33,461 nt of DNA from Phocaeicola coprophilus DSM 18228 = JCM 13818 (lineage in GTDB: Bacteria > Bacteroidota > Bacteroidia > Bacteroidales > Bacteroidaceae). The position numbers and the translations under genes were made by a program. This document shows positions 31,316-33,461 of this stretch, in pieces. The notes beneath the pieces were generated by a model. It saw only the letters and a list, made by a program, of their open reading frames with translations, ran no database searches and had not been told where the DNA came from. The stretch spans positions 156,173 to 189,633 of the forward strand of contig NZ_EQ973643.1 of NCBI RefSeq assembly GCF_000157915.1. Reading direction: 5' to 3'. Numbering within the stretch: position 1 is the stretch's first letter; each line of letters begins with the position of its first letter.

Positions 31316-31325
31316 ATCTAAGTAT

Positions 31326-31754
31326 ATGGCTTTAAAATTCGAAAGCAGCGTAAAGCACATTCCTGCCAGTCAGGAACGCGTTTACAACAAGCTGTCCAAC
31401 CTGGACAATCTGCAACCGATCCGTGAACGTCTGGCAGAAGTAAAAAATCAGCTGGACGGCAAAATAGAAGATCTTACATTCGACAACGACTCACTGACCA
31501 TCAAGGTTCAGGGTATCAACCTGACCTTGCGCATTGTGGAACGTGAACCGATGAAATGCATCAAGTTCGAAGGAGACAAAACCCCGATCCCCCTGAACCT
31601 CTGGATACAGATTCTCCCCGTAACCGAAGAGGAAGCCAAAATAAAAGTAACCATCGGTGCTGATGTAAACATGTTCATGAAAGCCATGGTATCCAAACCC
31701 CTGCAGGAAGGTGCAGAGAAACTGGCAGACATGCTTACCAAGATACCTTATTAA
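31326..31754 (+). CDS. SRPBCC-fold (START/Bet v1-like) protein
   Basis: This 142-residue protein has the pattern of small SRPBCC or polyketide-cyclase-like proteins, whose fold makes a cavity for hydrophobic ligands. The start FESSVKHIPASQERVYNKLSNLDNLQPI is the usual opening strand and helix. Strands follow (LTIKVQGINLTLRIVEREP, LNLWIQILPVTEEEAKIKVTIGAD) and a long C-terminal helix (LQEGAEKLADMLTKIPY). No signal peptide is seen, so it is cytoplasmic. The ligand is unknown. It sits between the pyrE terminator and argH with 25 bases before argH, so it may be co-transcribed with argH. The fold call is by pattern and of moderate confidence. Confidence 0.75.
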   Translation: MALKFESSVKHIPASQERVYNKLSNLDNLQPIRERLAEVKNQLDGKIEDLTFDNDSLTIKVQGINLTLRIVEREPMKCIKFEGDKTPIPLNLWIQILPVTEEEAKIKVTIGADVNMFMKAMVSKPLQEGAEKLADMLTKIPY

Positions 31755-31779
31755 TCGTCAAACGTATAAACCAACAACA

Positions 31780-33120
31780 ATGGCTCAGAAACTTTGGGAA
31801 AAGAATGTTCAGGTAAACGAAGAGATCGACCGTTTCACCGTAGGACGTGACCGCGAAATGGACCTTTACCTGGCCAAACACGATATTTTGGGTTCCATGG
31901 CCCACATCACCATGCTGGAAAGCATCGGCCTGCTGACCTCCGATGAACTGAAGGTACTGCTCGACGAGCTGAAAAACATTTATGCATCCGCTGAAAAAGG
32001 AGAGTTCGTCATCGAAGACGGAATCGAGGACGTACATTCACAGGTGGAACTGATGCTGACCCGCCGGCTGGGCGATGTCGGCAAGAAAATCCACAGCGGA
32101 CGCTCACGCAACGACCAGGTTCTGGTAGACCTGAAACTGTTCACGCGTGCACAGCTGAAGAATCTTGCAGAATCAGTAGAAGAACTGTTCCGGGTGCTGA
32201 TTGCACAAAGCAACCGCTACAAGGATGTCCTGATGCCGGGCTATACCCACCTGCAGATCGCCATGCCGTCTTCCTTCGGCCTGTGGTTCGGTGCATACGC
32301 CGAAAGCCTGGTGGACGATATGCTTTTCCTTCAGGCCGCTTACCGGATGTGCAACCGCAACCCTCTGGGATCGGCTGCCGGCTACGGCTCTTCATTCCCT
32401 CTGAACCGGGAAATGACAACCCGCCTGCTGGGATTCGATTCCATGAACTACAATGTTGTCTATGCCCAGATGGGACGCGGAAAAATGGAGCGCAACGTGG
32501 CATTTGCCATGGCTTCCATCGCAGGCACCCTCTCCAAAATGGCTTTCGACGCCTGCATGTTCAGCTGTCAGAACTTCGGATTTGTCAAACTCCCTGACGA
32601 ATGTACCACCGGCTCCAGCATCATGCCGCATAAAAAAAACCCGGACGTATTCGAGCTGACCCGCGCCAAATGCAACAAGATCCAGGCTCTTCCGCAGCAG
32701 ATCATGATGATTATGAACAACCTGCCGTCCGGTTATTTCCGCGACCTGCAGATCATCAAGGAAGTGTTCCTTCCGGCATTTCAGGAACTGGAAGACTGCC
32801 TGCACATGGCAACCTACATCATGGACAAGATCAAGATCAACGAACACATCTTGGACGATGACAAGTATCTCTACATGTTCAGCGTGGAAGAAGTCAACCG
32901 TCTGGCAGCTGAAGGCATGCCTTTCCGTGATGCCTACAAGAAAGTGGGACTGGATATCGAAGCCGGAAAGTTCACACACAACAAAGAAGTGCACCACACC
33001 CACGAAGGAAGCATCGGCAACCTGTGTAACGACCGCATCACTGCCCTGATGGATGATGTGATCTCCGGATTCCATTTTGAAGTGGCCGAACGTGCGGAAA
33101 ATGCACTTTTGGGACGTTAA
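31780..33120 (+). CDS. argH: Argininosuccinate lyase
   Basis: ArgH splits argininosuccinate into arginine and fumarate, the last step of arginine synthesis. It belongs to the fumarase/aspartase superfamily. The start at 31780 (MAQKLWEKN) gives 446 residues; the upstream ATG at 31711 lies inside the SRPBCC gene. Key features: DVHSQVELML and IHSGRSRNDQVLVDL in the first third, MPGYTHLQIAMPSSFG, PLGSAAGYGSSFPLNRE, and the superfamily signature GSSIMPHKKNPD (near residue 280). The catalytic Ser is in this last loop. The protein ends with a helical domain (HEGSIGNLCNDRI). It is followed by two tRNA genes that have their own promoter. Confidence 0.95.
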   Translation: MAQKLWEKNVQVNEEIDRFTVGRDREMDLYLAKHDILGSMAHITMLESIGLLTSDELKVLLDELKNIYASAEKGEFVIEDGIEDVHSQVELMLTRRLGDVGKKIHSGRSRNDQVLVDLKLFTRAQLKNLAESVEELFRVLIAQSNRYKDVLMPGYTHLQIAMPSSFGLWFGAYAESLVDDMLFLQAAYRMCNRNPLGSAAGYGSSFPLNREMTTRLLGFDSMNYNVVYAQMGRGKMERNVAFAMASIAGTLSKMAFDACMFSCQNFGFVKLPDECTTGSSIMPHKKNPDVFELTRAKCNKIQALPQQIMMIMNNLPSGYFRDLQIIKEVFLPAFQELEDCLHMATYIMDKIKINEHILDDDKYLYMFSVEEVNRLAAEGMPFRDAYKKVGLDIEAGKFTHNKEVHHTHEGSIGNLCNDRITALMDDVISGFHFEVAERAENALLGR

Positions 33121-33154
33121 AAACAAAATTTCTTAAAAGAAAACGGGGGAAATG

Positions 33155-33186
33155 TTTGGAACATATTACAAAACTCCCTACATTTG
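33155..33186 (+). promoter_or_regulatory. Promoter of tRNA-Gly and tRNA-Leu
   Basis: TTTG at 33155-33158 and TACATTTG at 33179-33186, with 20 bases between, are a near-perfect Bacteroidetes -33/-7 promoter. The tRNA-Gly gene starts 11 bases further on. Confidence 0.75.
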
Positions 33187-33197
33187 CACCCGTTAAC

Positions 33198-33273
33198 GCG
33201 GAAATAGCTCAGTTGGTAGAGCATAACCTTGCCAAGGTTAGGGTCGCGAGTTCGAGTCTCGTTTTCCGCTCCA
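33198..33273 (+). tRNA. tRNA-Gly (GCC)
   Basis: Cloverleaf with acceptor GCGGAAA/TTTCCGC, anticodon loop reading GCC (in CTTGCCAAG), T arm GCGAG-TTCGAGT-CTCGT, discriminator T at 33270. Unlike the tRNA-Asn genes it is followed directly by CCA (33271-33273), so the mature 3' end appears to be encoded. Confidence 0.96.
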
Positions 33274-33282
33274 TTTTAGGTT

Positions 33283-33368
33283 GCTCGAATGGTGGAATCG
33301 GTAGACACGAGGGACTTAAAATCCCTTGGCCAGTAATGGCTGTGCGGGTTCAAGTCCCGCTTCGAGTA
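33283..33368 (+). tRNA. tRNA-Leu (TAA)
   Basis: 86-nt class II tRNA: acceptor GCTCGAA/TTCGAGT (first pair G-T), anticodon loop TTAAAA with anticodon TAA (in GGGACTTAAAATCCC), long variable arm (TTGGCCAGTAATGGCTG) and T arm GCGGG-TTCAAGT-CCCGC. Discriminator A; CCA is not encoded. It is likely on one transcript with tRNA-Gly. Confidence 0.95.
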
Positions 33369-33382
33369 CAAGATATTACATT

Positions 33383-33427
33383 AAAGCCCCTGTAAATAAC
33401 TATTTTACAAGGGCTTTTCTCTTTTTT
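33383..33427 (+). terminator. Terminator after tRNA-Leu
   Basis: AAAGCCCCTGTAAA pairs with TTTACAAGGGCTTT (one mismatch) and a T-rich tail follows. After it the last ~35 bases hold no gene that I can see. Confidence 0.8.
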
Positions 33428-33461
33428 CATGACCTAGCAAATGTGAATCTGCGTTAATCAT

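Noticed and set aside
33198..33461. Integration site of a mobile element at the tRNA genes
   Set aside because: No integrase, direct repeat of a tRNA end, or foreign gene is visible within the remaining bases of the window.

Overview
The window looks like chromosomal DNA from a member of the Bacteroidales, most likely Bacteroidaceae (Bacteroides or Phocaeicola type; I cannot fix the genus). Reasons: repeated promoters of the Bacteroidetes form TAnnTTTG, an almost general lack of Shine-Dalgarno sequences, the long form of IspG, a uridine-kinase-like protein fused to ThrRS-like domains, a DUF6242-like lipoprotein beside uppS-bamA, two Skp/OmpH genes after bamA, and a gcvH-purE-ispG order typical of this group.

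Layout. Bases 1-2250 are a visibly more AT-rich accessory segment: the 3' end of a plant-type leucine-rich-repeat protein, and one base later a large lipoprotein of unknown function, closed by a strong terminator. From 2.3 kb on the window is core metabolism and envelope biology. 2.3-5.2 kb: acyl-CoA thioesterase (-), metY (+), a short rubredoxin (-, 54 aa), a cysteine-free sirtuin (-). 5.3-6.8 kb: two FKBP prolyl isomerases (+), one cytoplasmic-looking and one lipoprotein. 6.9-8.6 kb: Na/phosphate symporter with PhoU tail (-). 8.7-15.5 kb: a co-directional run of nucleoside kinase, rpoN, a PAP2-like membrane protein, gcvH, purE and ispG (+). 15.6-18.3 kb: S41 protease and PfkB kinase (-). 18.4-18.7 kb: three identical tRNA-Asn genes. 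18.8-20.2 kb: CorA transporter and a small membrane protein (+). 20.2-28.4 kb: a long minus-strand envelope cluster, ribD (frameshifted) - DUF6242-like lipoprotein - uppS - bamA - ompH - ompH - murI. 28.4-30.5 kb: prmC-recX-comF (+), overlapping genes. 30.6-33.4 kb: pyrE, an SRPBCC protein, argH, then tRNA-Gly and tRNA-Leu.

How the genes work together: uppS (undecaprenyl carrier lipid), murI (D-glutamate for peptidoglycan), bamA and the Skp-like chaperones form an envelope-building block. ispG supplies isoprenoid precursors that UppS uses. purE, pyrE and the nucleoside kinase serve nucleotide synthesis; gcvH, metY and argH serve one-carbon, sulphur and arginine metabolism. No insertion sequence, phage gene, CRISPR array or toxin-antitoxin pair was seen. 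No stretch above 300 bases lacks a gene; the largest gaps (about 90-150 bases) hold terminators and promoters listed below.

I did not find a clearly new multi-gene system. The points most worth a second look are the ribD frameshift, the LRR/lipoprotein pair at the left edge, the Tyr/Asn-rich insertion in BamA and the sirtuin with no cysteine.
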